NCBI GenBank assembly: GCA_021825925.1
Contig: JAKAFP010000003.1
Coordinates: 124,001 to 188,000, forward strand
Direction of reading: 5' to 3'
From: Chloroflexota bacterium
GTDB taxonomy: Bacteria > Chloroflexota > Anaerolineae > Anaerolineales > Anaerolineaceae
Length of the DNA stretch: 64,000 nt
Position numbers and translations under genes: made by a program. Below are positions 26,431 through 34,396 of the stretch, one piece after another. A model generated the notes under the pieces. It had not been told where the DNA came from and did no database searches. It was given only the letters and a program-made list of their open reading frames with translations. The stretch's first letter is position 1, and every line of letters begins with the position of its first letter.

Positions 26431-26973
26431 TTAAACCCTGATGCCCTTAAGGCGGAAATAGATTGAAGATGAAACCAGTAAAGCAAAAATTATAGGCCAG
26501 ATCAATGATACCAATCCGGTTAAAAGATTTGCGGCTTGGGCACTACCTGCAAAAAGAAGCATGATGACAATATTGCCCAGGGTTGGCAGCATGGCTCCCA
26601 AAAATGCAGACGCGGCCGTGATGATGGGTAAGTTCTTGGATCGTCTTTTTTTCAAAATACGACGCACAGCCTCAGCAATAATAATGCCTGCCACCGGCGC
26701 CAAAAAGAACATGAAAAATCCAATGATCCGAGCAATATATGTGCTAACGAAAGCAAGAATCCCTGCAGTTAAGATGGCCACGGGGAAATCCCACCATTGG
26801 GCGGTGTCAAAGATCTTTTGCTGGCCGCGTACACACTCTTTGCAGCGGTAACCGGTGGGGGTGCGTACGCCGCAGGAAGTGCAGATGGGGCGGTCGCACT
26901 GGTTGCAGCGCAGCAGCGTTTCGGTTTTGGGATGGTTGTAACAAAACATGGGCTGTTGAAAATTGTCGCTCAT
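26431..26973 (-). CDS. B-box-type zinc-finger membrane protein
   Basis: The 180-residue protein begins with a cysteine/histidine-rich domain (Cys11, His14, then CNQCDRPICTSC and CKEC) that matches the B-box zinc-finger pattern seen at the N-terminus of some bacterial membrane proteins, including rhomboids. The rest holds about four membrane helices. There is no rhomboid serine protease motif here. It overlaps the nadK stop by 4 bases. Function is unknown; a scaffold or redox/zinc-sensing role would be a guess. Confidence 0.78.
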   Translation of the reverse strand: MSDNFQQPMFCYNHPKTETLLRCNQCDRPICTSCGVRTPTGYRCKECVRGQQKIFDTAQWWDFPVAILTAGILAFVSTYIARIIGFFMFFLAPVAGIIIAEAVRRILKKRRSKNLPIITAASAFLGAMLPTLGNIVIMLLFAGSAQAANLLTGLVSLIWPIIFALLVSSSIYFRLKGIRV

Positions 26974-27842
26974 TTTAATCCGCCAATGGATGGATTTTGT
27001 TCCATATAGTGACTCAGATTGCGATAAAAATAACCCGGGTCCTGAAATACAACAAATTTGACCTGATCCTCACTTGCTTTAATCGAAACCCGGTCCTCAT
27101 TCTTCAACATGACCGGGGCGTGGCCGTCAATACTCATGACAGCCTGGTGATCGCTGGAAGGATAGAAATTGACACAGGCGCCCGCTGGTAATATGACGGC
27201 GCGATCCATGGTAAGATGAGGTGCGACCGGCACGATGAGGATGTTGCGCAGTTCAGGCGGCATGATCGGTCCGCCCACCGCCATGGCGTAAGCCGTGGAG
27301 CCGGTGGGGGTGGAAGCGATCAATCCATCTGCCACGTAAGAAGCCAGTGTGTAGCCGTCCACCTCGGCTCTGATGCGAATGGGACGCACGACCTGTCCAC
27401 GACAGACCACGACTTCATTCATCACTTGAAATGCAGCTAAAAACTTGTCGCCCCGCCAGTGCTCGGCCTTAAGCATCATACGGTTTTCGATCTTAAAATC
27501 ACCGTTGACAAGTCTGGGCAGACAATCCTGCCATTCATCGCGGCCAAGCTGCATAAGAAATCCGAAACGCCCCATGTTGATCCCCAAAAGCGGAATGCCG
27601 TGAGGCGCTGTGAGATGTCCGGCACGCAGCATGGTGCCGTCGCCGCCAAGCGCGATCAGAAGATCCACCTCGCCATTCGCCAGCTTCCCGGGTAAATCGC
27701 AATTATCCGTGTTGCATATTTCCACTTTGACACCCAGGTTCTGCAAAAAATCACTCACCTGCTGTGCCTGTTCGTTGACACCCGACATCTTGGGGTGAAC
27801 GGTAATGACAATGCTCTTAATGGAACGCTTTTTGTTTGACAT
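26970..27842 (-). CDS. nadK: NAD kinase
   Basis: The 290-residue enzyme phosphorylates NAD+ to NADP+ with ATP in the cytoplasm. The catalytic motif GGDGT is at 66-70; the second motif TPTGSTAYAMAVGGPI and the NMGRFGFL segment are also present. ATG 27842 is the best start although AAGGGG is only 2 bases away; a TATAAT lies about 9 bases upstream, so the leader is very short. The upstream in-frame extension encodes nothing family-like. It is the first gene of the operon with recN and the SARP regulator. Confidence 0.94.
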   Translation of the reverse strand: MSNKKRSIKSIVITVHPKMSGVNEQAQQVSDFLQNLGVKVEICNTDNCDLPGKLANGEVDLLIALGGDGTMLRAGHLTAPHGIPLLGINMGRFGFLMQLGRDEWQDCLPRLVNGDFKIENRMMLKAEHWRGDKFLAAFQVMNEVVVCRGQVVRPIRIRAEVDGYTLASYVADGLIASTPTGSTAYAMAVGGPIMPPELRNILIVPVAPHLTMDRAVILPAGACVNFYPSSDHQAVMSIDGHAPVMLKNEDRVSIKASEDQVKFVVFQDPGYFYRNLSHYMEQNPSIGGLK

Positions 27843-27897
27843 ATCCCCTTTATTATAACGAACAATCAAAGAGCGTGCATCACCCCTCTTGTGAATC

Positions 27898-27928
27898 AAA
27901 AAACGGACGAGGATAATATCCTCGTCCG
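27898..27928 (-). terminator. Terminator of the small membrane-protein gene
   Basis: The perfect stem CGGACGAGGA / TCCTCGTCCG with loop TAATA is followed by six T on the minus strand. Confidence 0.9.
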
Positions 27929-27947
27929 CATTCAGCCTCTATTATGT

Positions 27948-28139
27948 CTATCTGAGTGCGACACCCAGATAGTAAGGCCAGATGATCAAGCCCAAAACGG
28001 CTTTCCAAAACAGCGGTTGGGTGTAGGCCAAGAAGAACAGCCAACCTGCAAACCACAACCCGCCGGCGGCGCTTCCACCATGATGATGATGAATATGTTT
28101 CACGCCTTGCTTTACTTCAACTGTCTCATTTTCTTCCAT
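27948..28139 (-). CDS. Small histidine-rich membrane protein
   Basis: A 63-residue protein with a basic/His stretch KHIHHHHGG (about 14-22) followed by two close hydrophobic segments (WFAGWLFFLAYTQPLFW, VLGLIIWPYYLGV). The start has an AGGAG-type site (AAGGAGAATACG) and a perfect terminator follows. The His cluster before a membrane helix could bind metal; that is inference. The family is unknown. Confidence 0.7.
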   Translation of the reverse strand: MEENETVEVKQGVKHIHHHHGGSAAGGLWFAGWLFFLAYTQPLFWKAVLGLIIWPYYLGVALR

Positions 28140-28214
28140 CGTATTCTCCTTTTTGAACTCTTTATTCTATTTACGGGAAATGCGATGGGGTGTTGTACAA
28201 AAAACATTAATCTT

Positions 28215-28664
28215 TTATATGAGTTTGTATTTATACAATCCTTCATATTCGCCCACGAGAATGAACCCGCAGCGGGTGAGCACTTTTTGCGATCCGATGT
28301 TATGGGTGGTAGTGACACCGTAAAGTGGGCGGTATGGAATTAACGGTAGAAATAATTGCAAGGCTTGAGTGGCAATGCCCTTGCCCCAGAAAGCCCGACC
28401 CAACTGATAGCCCACTTCACGCTCGTCGGCTTCTTTTACAAAGGAACACAAATAACCGGCGATCTCGTTTTCGACCAGTATGGTGCGCAGAATGATGGTC
28501 GGGTTGGCCATGACCTTCTGCCAGTGGTCGAAAAAATCATCGCGGGCACGCGAGGGCAAGCCCACCATGGCTTCAGCGCCCTCATCATTTTGGTGTTCAT
28601 AAAAGAGCGGCAGGTCGGATTCGTACACCGCTCTTAGGCTTAATTTTGGAGAAATGATGTTCAC
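28215..28664 (-). CDS. GNAT-family N-acetyltransferase
   Basis: The ~149-residue protein has the RimJ/RimL-type GNAT features: the N-terminal KLSLRAVYESDLPLFYEHQ, the acetyl-CoA binding region LGRAFWGKGIATQALQLF (about 85-102) and the C-terminal TTHNIGSQKVLTRCGFILVGE. The substrate is unknown. GTG 28664 is chosen because the family N-terminus begins there and it lies one base after the stop of the upstream gene, suggesting translational coupling. Confidence 0.85.
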   Translation of the reverse strand: MNIISPKLSLRAVYESDLPLFYEHQNDEGAEAMVGLPSRARDDFFDHWQKVMANPTIILRTILVENEIAGYLCSFVKEADEREVGYQLGRAFWGKGIATQALQLFLPLIPYRPLYGVTTTHNIGSQKVLTRCGFILVGEYEGLYKYKLI

Positions 28665-28665
28665 C

Positions 28666-30657
28666 TTATTTGGTCCAATATAGCTCTGAATAATGGACGG
28701 CGTGATCAGTCGCAGAATCCGGAATAAGGACATAAACTGGATTTCTCGCCTGCAAGTCAGAGGAGATGAAGATGTGGTCAATACGATTCTCGCCCGACAT
28801 ATCTGTGCCATCAGTGCTGATCTTGGTCGGATAGATGCTCGTCCAGACATTGGTATAGACGCTGTTGATCAGTTTGTAAGCCTCTTCATAATCTCGCAGA
28901 TTGTAATCTCCCAGGGCGATCACGTAGGGCTTGATTTTTGACCTTTCGATCAAAGTCTTGGCAAAGGTCATGTCCACCGTGGGAGAGCCATCAGGATGGA
29001 CATCGTAAATGGTGAGTGTTTTTCCTCCCACTGTAACCTCCGCTTCAGCGTTAGCATTTTCGTCTTTATCGCTGTATATGTATGCGGTGCGTACGTTTTC
29101 GAGCGGATATTTTGAGAGGATGGAAGTGCCGTATGTCCCCATCACCGGTGTGGGACCGAAATAGGAGTAGTATCCGAGGTTGTCGGCATAAAAGCGCACA
29201 TAATCATTGTTGTTCATTGAGATTCGGACCGAATCGGTTTCCTGCATGGAAAGCACGTCAGGCGACACATCCTGGATCAGCGCCAGCTGCCGGTCAAAGG
29301 ATTTCTCTCCATTCTCGTCGTTGGCCTGCTGGATGTTGTAGGTCATTACCTTAATGGAAGTGCGGGGGTCTTCTGTAGGGATTACTTCAACATGTTTTAC
29401 TGGCAGCGCGAAAACAAATGTAGCAACAAAAAGAACGCCCAACACCACAACAGGAACACCTTTGAATTTGAAAACGAAGTCTGGCAAAGCGGGCACTTTC
29501 TTGCGTCCGGAGGCCCAAGCCAGAAAAGTGATCAAACCAGCGATCAAGAAATATGATAGCCAATACTTGCCGCGGAAGAAAAGGCTGATCGGTTTGACAT
29601 AGCCCCACACGTTGGTGAAAATATTGGCGAAAACCAAAACGATCAAGAGCAAAGCTCCCAAAGCCAATCCTGGTGCCAGGTTACGCGGCGCAGGGGCTTT
29701 GTCGCTGATCTGATCAACGAAAACCTTCATATCCAAAAAGATGACAGGGAAGAGCAGGAGGGTTAAAAACAGGGGCACGAGCTGCGCCCAGGTGGGAGTC
29801 GTCACGACAACAGGTGCGGCATCCGGGGTTACCGGGGAGCCCACCTGTTGGGTCAGCAAGGTAGCGGTGAGACACAAGGTGAATACCAGATTCCAAACCA
29901 AAAGCAGACGCGCACTAACCTTGCCAGGCCAGGTGGGGGCGAGCAGCGTCAACAGCGCCCAACCGGTTGAAAACAGACTGATTGCCGCCACGATCAAGGT
30001 GTAATTCCCCTGCGTCCAGCGGGCGATGACAGAAGGCGCTGAAAAGGAGAACCAGGCAAGCACGAGCACAAGGATGAATCCGAGGACGGCGGAGGTCACC
30101 CCGCCGGTTTTCTTTTCAGTTACTTGCTTCGGAGCACCAGGTTTAACAAAGACCAAGCTCAGCCCAAGCAATACGCCTAATAACCAGCCCACCCAACTGC
30201 CGGCGGGAGTCAGAGAGTATTCAACACCGTGATAGGCGGTGCGAAGCAGTGCCGAAAGAGCGACGGCAAGGGCAAGACCGGCGCCCGACCAAAACCCGGC
30301 GCGTTTGCGGTCCCCAACATCGGATAAAGCCTGCACCAAAAGGAAGAAAAGGCTGACCACGGTAAAAGTGCCGATGCCTGATATGAACATGCGAGGTGAA
30401 ACTTTAAAATAGGGCAGAATTCCGCGGGTGATGGCAAGCAGGGCAAAACTCAACCAGAGCAATCCGCGTGGGAACTTCTTGTAGAAAGGCAGCAGCAGAA
30501 GCGGAGTGAAGAAGAAAAGCACGCCCAAAATCTTGGCATCCAAGCCTGAATGCAACAGGTCCATCAGGTAGATGGATTCCACCAGGGTGCCGGCGAGCTG
30601 GATGAAAAGCAAAAAGAGTATCCCAAGAGCAGCGATCAGACCATATTCTTTTTTCAT
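28666..30657 (-). CDS. Polytopic membrane protein with EEP phosphatase/nuclease domain
   Basis: The 663-residue protein begins with about twelve membrane helices (about 5-420) and ends with an endonuclease/exonuclease/phosphatase domain (about 428-663). The catalytic residues are visible: MTYNIQ, MQETD (Glu), LGDYNLRD (Asp, Asn), and the final Asp-His in SATDHAVH. This domain is probably outside the cell. Related fusions act on lipids or phosphodiester polymers, but the substrate here is unknown. ATG 30657 is preferred because AGGAGG lies 9 bases upstream; the earlier in-frame ATG contains that site. Confidence 0.82.
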   Translation of the reverse strand: MKKEYGLIAALGILFLLFIQLAGTLVESIYLMDLLHSGLDAKILGVLFFFTPLLLLPFYKKFPRGLLWLSFALLAITRGILPYFKVSPRMFISGIGTFTVVSLFFLLVQALSDVGDRKRAGFWSGAGLALAVALSALLRTAYHGVEYSLTPAGSWVGWLLGVLLGLSLVFVKPGAPKQVTEKKTGGVTSAVLGFILVLVLAWFSFSAPSVIARWTQGNYTLIVAAISLFSTGWALLTLLAPTWPGKVSARLLLVWNLVFTLCLTATLLTQQVGSPVTPDAAPVVVTTPTWAQLVPLFLTLLLFPVIFLDMKVFVDQISDKAPAPRNLAPGLALGALLLIVLVFANIFTNVWGYVKPISLFFRGKYWLSYFLIAGLITFLAWASGRKKVPALPDFVFKFKGVPVVVLGVLFVATFVFALPVKHVEVIPTEDPRTSIKVMTYNIQQANDENGEKSFDRQLALIQDVSPDVLSMQETDSVRISMNNNDYVRFYADNLGYYSYFGPTPVMGTYGTSILSKYPLENVRTAYIYSDKDENANAEAEVTVGGKTLTIYDVHPDGSPTVDMTFAKTLIERSKIKPYVIALGDYNLRDYEEAYKLINSVYTNVWTSIYPTKISTDGTDMSGENRIDHIFISSDLQARNPVYVLIPDSATDHAVHYSELYWTK

Positions 30658-30751
30658 TGATTTCTTCCTCCTCATCATTGGATGTTGATTTTAGTTTTAA
30701 TATAGAATCCAAAAAAACACAATCTAGTCAACGTAAAGATTTTCACGACAT

Positions 30752-30785
30752 AAAAAGAGCGGCAACCTGCGAAAGCTGCCACTCA
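30752..30785 (-). terminator. Terminator of the ssb operon
   Basis: On the minus strand the stem GAGTGGCA / TGCCGCTC is followed by TTTTT. Confidence 0.75.
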
Positions 30786-30818
30786 TTAAACACACATTTG
30801 TCTAAGTGGATACCTGGA

Positions 30819-31211
30819 TCAGTTTTTTGCTTTCAGATACCACTTGCGATCAATGATCAACAGCACGAACGGGATGGCCGAACCGAGCATGACCAACACA
30901 TCCACCCAACCGACTTGATCAAATAGGATGGCTATCGTCATGAGCCCCAGCGCGATCACGGTCAAATACCAGGCGGGTTTCCAGCGTTTGCACAGCAGAA
31001 ACCATAGCACCACACAGACCAGTCCCGGCCCAAAGGTCGCGGCAGCCAGGATCCAGCGATAGGCGCCCAATTTTGCAAAAGAAGGATCAGGACCTATGGC
31101 CATGTAAAGGCTGAATACGATCCAAATTAGACCGACACCCAAAATGATCCACTGCGTTAATTTGACTGTGAGTGGGATTTTTGCTGCTTTGCTTTTTTGA
31201 GGTTCTTTCAC
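30819..31211 (-). CDS. Small membrane protein in the ssb operon
   Basis: The ~130-residue protein has four probable membrane helices (about 20-42, 50-70, 78-95, 100-122). No family is recognised. It starts directly after the translin-like stop: TTG 31214 touches it, and GTG 31211 has a GGAG site 6 bases away and is preferred. It is the last gene of the ssb, DUF3467, translin-like operon. Confidence 0.68.
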   Translation of the reverse strand: MKEPQKSKAAKIPLTVKLTQWIILGVGLIWIVFSLYMAIGPDPSFAKLGAYRWILAAATFGPGLVCVVLWFLLCKRWKPAWYLTVIALGLMTIAILFDQVGWVDVLVMLGSAIPFVLLIIDRKWYLKAKN

Positions 31212-31214
31212 CAA

Positions 31215-31853
31215 TTACTCCATACCTGGGAATTTTTCGGCAAATTTCTGCAGGGCTTCCTGCAGATGCTGCTCACGGAGGCTGAGGGTGAGGTCGGCGC
31301 GGGTGCGTTCAATGATGCCGCGTACGAGATCCGTCTGGCGGCGCAATCCGTTGGTAATGGCATCAGGGTAATCCATGGTCACAAGTACATTGTAGATCTC
31401 GTCCATGGTGGTGAGCAGACGTTCGGCGTCTTCTGAATAGCCCATGCGCAAGATATCCAGGCATTTTCGGCGGCATTCGCCAATCGTCTCGGCCAGTCCG
31501 TTTAAATAAGCGGCGTATTCAATGCCAAGATCGTCAGGAGTGGGCATGGGTTGATTAAGGATCAAGGCCACGGTAAGGTTGGCTTCGGCGTATTCCTTGA
31601 TGGCATCCTGGGTGTAACCTGCGTAATAGATATCGGGGTAAGACGCCAGGTCGCGTTGAAGATTCAAAACCAATACACGCGCTTCAAGCAGCATTTCCTG
31701 GGCGGTGGCCGCTTCGTCACGGTGAATGGCGCGGATGGTATGAGCTGCCAAACGGGTGAGGGCGCGTGCCTGGATCAGTGCTTGATCACGCACAGCAGTG
31801 CGCTGGTCAAAAACAGCTTTGGCCTTATCAATAAGATCGGTAAATTCCTGCAT
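31215..31853 (-). CDS. Translin-like protein
   Basis: The 212-residue all-helical protein ends with the translin/TRAX signature LRRQTDLVRGIIERTRADLT (about 167-186). Eukaryotic translin binds single-stranded nucleic acid and, with TRAX, cleaves RNA; archaeal and some bacterial members form octameric ssDNA/RNA-binding shells. The TRAX catalytic carboxylates are not obvious here, so binding rather than cleavage is likely. It is transcribed with ssb, which fits a role on single-stranded nucleic acid. The length is normal for the prokaryotic family. Confidence 0.8.
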   Translation of the reverse strand: MQEFTDLIDKAKAVFDQRTAVRDQALIQARALTRLAAHTIRAIHRDEAATAQEMLLEARVLVLNLQRDLASYPDIYYAGYTQDAIKEYAEANLTVALILNQPMPTPDDLGIEYAAYLNGLAETIGECRRKCLDILRMGYSEDAERLLTTMDEIYNVLVTMDYPDAITNGLRRQTDLVRGIIERTRADLTLSLREQHLQEALQKFAEKFPGME

Positions 31854-31861
31854 GTCTATTA

Positions 31862-32194
31862 TTAAGTCTCCGGTGGTTTGGGTGGGTGAATACTTTTAAA
31901 GAGATCGTCTGCAAGGCGCGAATCCCCTGGCATGCGGATCTCTCCAAAATTAGCTTCATAGCGGGCAAGGTTCTCTCCGAGCGCCCGGTGCAGCAATTTT
32001 GCCCCCACCGGCGACATGATGATGCGTGAAAGAACCTTAAAACGGCTGTCCGCGGGCAGCAAACGACTGAAATCCAGCACCATTTCAGAGGGGGTATGAC
32101 TGATGCGCGTCACATTGCTGTAGACGGGCTCTAAATTGTCCGGCAAGTCAATGGGGGGCATGCTTGGCGGATTCTGTTGAGGTTGATTGGTCAT
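31862..32194 (-). CDS. DUF3467-domain protein
   Basis: The 110-residue protein has a proline-rich N-terminus (about 1-25) and a single domain with YSNVTRISHTPSEMVLDF and RIIMSPVGAKLLHRALGENL that matches DUF3467. Function is unknown. The gene lies 12 bases after ssb and 8 bases before the translin-like gene. Confidence 0.85.
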   Translation of the reverse strand: MTNQPQQNPPSMPPIDLPDNLEPVYSNVTRISHTPSEMVLDFSRLLPADSRFKVLSRIIMSPVGAKLLHRALGENLARYEANFGEIRMPGDSRLADDLFKSIHPPKPPET

Positions 32195-32206
32195 GAGAGA
32201 AAAACC

Positions 32207-32620
32207 CTAGAAGGGAATATCCTCTGACGGGCCGGAGTCAAAGTCTTCTTCACCACCGGGGCCGCTGCCATCCGTTTTGGCGGAGAGGAATTTCACAGTG
32301 TTGGCAACCATTTCGAGTGAAGCGCGGGGGGTGCCATCCTGGCCGGTCCAAATGCGCGGACCACCGGTCTTGGCGTCCACGGTCAAGCGGCCTTCCACCA
32401 TGACCATTTTGCCCTTTTGCAAGAAATTGTTGCAGGTTTCAGCCAATTTTCCCCAAGCTGAAACGCGGAACCAAACGGTTTCTTTGACAAGTTTGCCGGC
32501 CTGGTCACTATAAGAACGATCGGTGGCGACAGAAAAACTGGTTACGGCCTGGCCATTGGGGGTAAAACGCATTTCGGGATCTTTTCCGAGACGTCCGATG
32601 ATGAGCAATTTCTGATACAT
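32207..32620 (-). CDS. ssb: Single-stranded DNA-binding protein
   Basis: The 137-residue protein has the OB fold in its first ~105 residues (MYQKLLIIGRLGKDPEMRFT, FSVATDRS, WFRVSAWGKLAE, VEGRLTV), then a flexible acidic tail ending in DIPF, the usual protein-docking tip. It protects and organises ssDNA in replication and repair. ATG 32620 has an AGGAGG site 6 bases upstream; the longer frame upstream is a shadow of the divergent LysM gene. Confidence 0.97.
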   Translation of the reverse strand: MYQKLLIIGRLGKDPEMRFTPNGQAVTSFSVATDRSYSDQAGKLVKETVWFRVSAWGKLAETCNNFLQKGKMVMVEGRLTVDAKTGGPRIWTGQDGTPRASLEMVANTVKFLSAKTDGSGPGGEEDFDSGPSEDIPF

Positions 32621-32733
32621 AAAACCTCCTGTTTCTGGAACAAGGCGATGATTACCTATTAATTGTACACGAATTATCAAAACGCGTTTGTCAAACCAAT
32701 TAAAGGGTGTTTTATTGGCGATTTGGATAATGT

Positions 32734-32739
32734 TATAAT
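32734..32739 (+). promoter_or_regulatory. -10 element of the LysM gene
   Basis: TATAAT, 16 bases before the preferred start codon. The -35 is weak. Confidence 0.5.
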
Positions 32740-32755
32740 GACCAAAGGTGAAATT

Positions 32756-33547
32756 ATGACACGTACACAAAAAATCATTCTGTCCATTATGCTGGTCAGT
32801 GGATTCATCTTCTTGCTGGCTACTCCGTTGCTTGCCAGACCGGTGGATGCGCAAATTTTCTACTACACCCCGACCGCCATGGAAAGCGGCAACATTTACT
32901 ATACGGTCAGGGAAAATGAGACTTGCGAGAGCATTTCGTATTTGACTGGCGTCAACATTGACACCCTGCGCACCCTCAACAACCTGGATCTCGACCAGTG
33001 CCGGTTTTTGCAGATCGGCCAGCAGCTTCTGCTCGGCATAGTCCCCACCCCGGCAGTGACCGTCGGCCCCTCCCCGACACCCACCAGCAACCTGCCAACC
33101 CCTCAACCCGTCAAAGGCTACGGCACCATCTGCGTTTACCTCTATGATGATGTCAACGGTAATGCCATGGCTGAATCAAACGAGATCACAAATACGGGTT
33201 TGGCCGGTGGAGAGATCAGCATTACCAACCCTGACGGCAGTTTTTCTAAAACCGGAACCACACTCAACACAGGCAAAGCAGTTTGCTTTGAAGAAGTGCC
33301 TGAAGGCGCTTACACCATCAGTGTTGCCATACCGGATGGGTACAACCCAACATCCAACCAGAATTACTCCATCAATCTGAAGGCCGGCGATACAGCCACT
33401 GTGAATTTCAGCGCACAGGCCAGTTCAACCCTGCCGCTGGTGACTGAAGAAGGTAACAATTCAGTATTTCTGGCGATCGTAGGCGGGTTCATCATTTTGG
33501 TTGGTGTGGGTCTGGGATTATACGTCCGAATTCTGCGCAGAAAATAA
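32756..33547 (+). CDS. LysM / SdrD-B-like surface protein with C-terminal anchor
   Basis: The ~263-residue protein has a signal peptide (about 1-32), one LysM peptidoglycan-binding domain (about 47-95: YYTVRENETCESISYLTGV, LQIGQQLLL), a Thr/Pro linker (about 98-118), an SdrD-B/Cna-B-type beta domain (about 121-222: VYLYDDVNGNAMAESNEI) and a C-terminal membrane helix (about 238-258) with a basic stop. It is a wall-facing protein held in the membrane. The start is ATG 32756 (AAGGTGA site); ATG 32738 overlaps the -10. Confidence 0.85.
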   Translation: MTRTQKIILSIMLVSGFIFLLATPLLARPVDAQIFYYTPTAMESGNIYYTVRENETCESISYLTGVNIDTLRTLNNLDLDQCRFLQIGQQLLLGIVPTPAVTVGPSPTPTSNLPTPQPVKGYGTICVYLYDDVNGNAMAESNEITNTGLAGGEISITNPDGSFSKTGTTLNTGKAVCFEEVPEGAYTISVAIPDGYNPTSNQNYSINLKAGDTATVNFSAQASSTLPLVTEEGNNSVFLAIVGGFIILVGVGLGLYVRILRRK

Positions 33548-33569
33548 TCATTTTTAGGAATGAAATTCG

Positions 33570-33601
33570 TTGGGGCGGTTCATGAACCGCCCCAACTTTT
33601 T
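33570..33601 (+). terminator. Terminator of the LysM gene
   Basis: A perfect 26-base palindrome centred on TCATGA (stem TTGGGGCGGTT) is followed by TTTTT. Confidence 0.9.
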
Positions 33602-33606
33602 AATAA

Positions 33607-34242
33607 TTATCCGTACCGTTCTTCTTTCCAAACGTCGCCGCGGTTATGGTACCCGGCTTGCTCCCAGAAACCAGGGGCGTCCTGGGCCAGGAATTCAAGC
33701 CCGCGCAACCATTTGGCACCTTTCCAAAAATAGGGCACCGTCAGATCTTTTTTCTCAAGAATTGCTCCAACCACCCCGCGCAGCGGATAGCCGTGGTCAG
33801 GGGTGATCGGTGCGCCATCATAATGGGTGGCCATCAAGAAATTTTCAGCCATCACAATTTCAAGCGGCAGGTTGGCCGAAAATCCAAATTCTGCATGCTG
33901 CAAGACAAATTTGGCTGAGGGTTTGATCTTAATCAGCCCCTGCTCCACGAGGGTTTTGACCGAGACACCCTGCCATTGTGTGTCAAATTTACTCCAGCGC
34001 GTGACGCAGTGGATATCCATGGTTAAACTGGTTTTTGGAAGTTCATTAAACTCAGTCCAGGTTAATGACAAAGGTTTTTCCACTTCTCCCCACACCTCGA
34101 ATTTCCAGGTTTGCGGGTCGAACTGCGGGACGGGTCCGTAATGCAGAACCGGGAATTTTTGGGTCAAGGCCTGCCCGGGCGGCACACGCCCTTCTTTCTT
34201 TAATTTCTCTTCTTCTGTCCTGCGAAACATGGAGTTCTGCAT
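33607..34242 (-). CDS. Sulfite-oxidase-like molybdopterin oxidoreductase
   Basis: The 211-residue protein matches the Mo-cofactor domain of the sulfite oxidase/MsrP (YedY) superfamily: FEVWGEVEKPLSLTWTEF (about 48-65) and MDIHCVTRWSKFDTQWQGV (Cys79 as molybdenum ligand; about 75-93), then LMATHYDGAPITPDHGYPLR (about 147-166). It lacks the dimerisation domain of true sulfite oxidases and has no twin-arginine signal, so it probably works in the cytoplasm. The electron partner and substrate are unknown. ATG 34242 has a GAGGTG site; the longer frame does not. Confidence 0.85.
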   Translation of the reverse strand: MQNSMFRRTEEEKLKKEGRVPPGQALTQKFPVLHYGPVPQFDPQTWKFEVWGEVEKPLSLTWTEFNELPKTSLTMDIHCVTRWSKFDTQWQGVSVKTLVEQGLIKIKPSAKFVLQHAEFGFSANLPLEIVMAENFLMATHYDGAPITPDHGYPLRGVVGAILEKKDLTVPYFWKGAKWLRGLEFLAQDAPGFWEQAGYHNRGDVWKEERYG

Positions 34243-34348
34243 ATTGTTCACCTCAAAAGTGATTATACAAGGTTCAATCCCGAAATTCATCCCTTAGAAG
34301 TGTGTTGTACAAGGTCATAATAAGTGCCTAACCATCCATTACACTTGA

Positions 34349-34378
34349 TTGACTTGCGGGTTGCAAGTCAGGTAGAAT
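34349..34378 (+). promoter_or_regulatory. Promoter of the GAF histidine-kinase gene with internal palindrome
   Basis: TTGACT (34349-34354), an 18-base spacer and TAGAAT (34373-34378). A perfect inverted repeat TGACTTGC / GCAAGTCA (34350-34357 and 34363-34370) fills the spacer. A bound regulator there would control the promoter. Confidence 0.7.
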
Positions 34379-34396
34379 AGATGTGAGGTTACCGGT

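Noticed and set aside
28665..28850. Extended start of the acetyltransferase
   Set aside because: It overlaps the end of the EEP gene in another frame and has no family similarity.
32621..33106. Long N-terminal extension of SSB
   Set aside because: It is antisense to the LysM gene; the OB fold starts at ATG 32620 with a perfect ribosome site.
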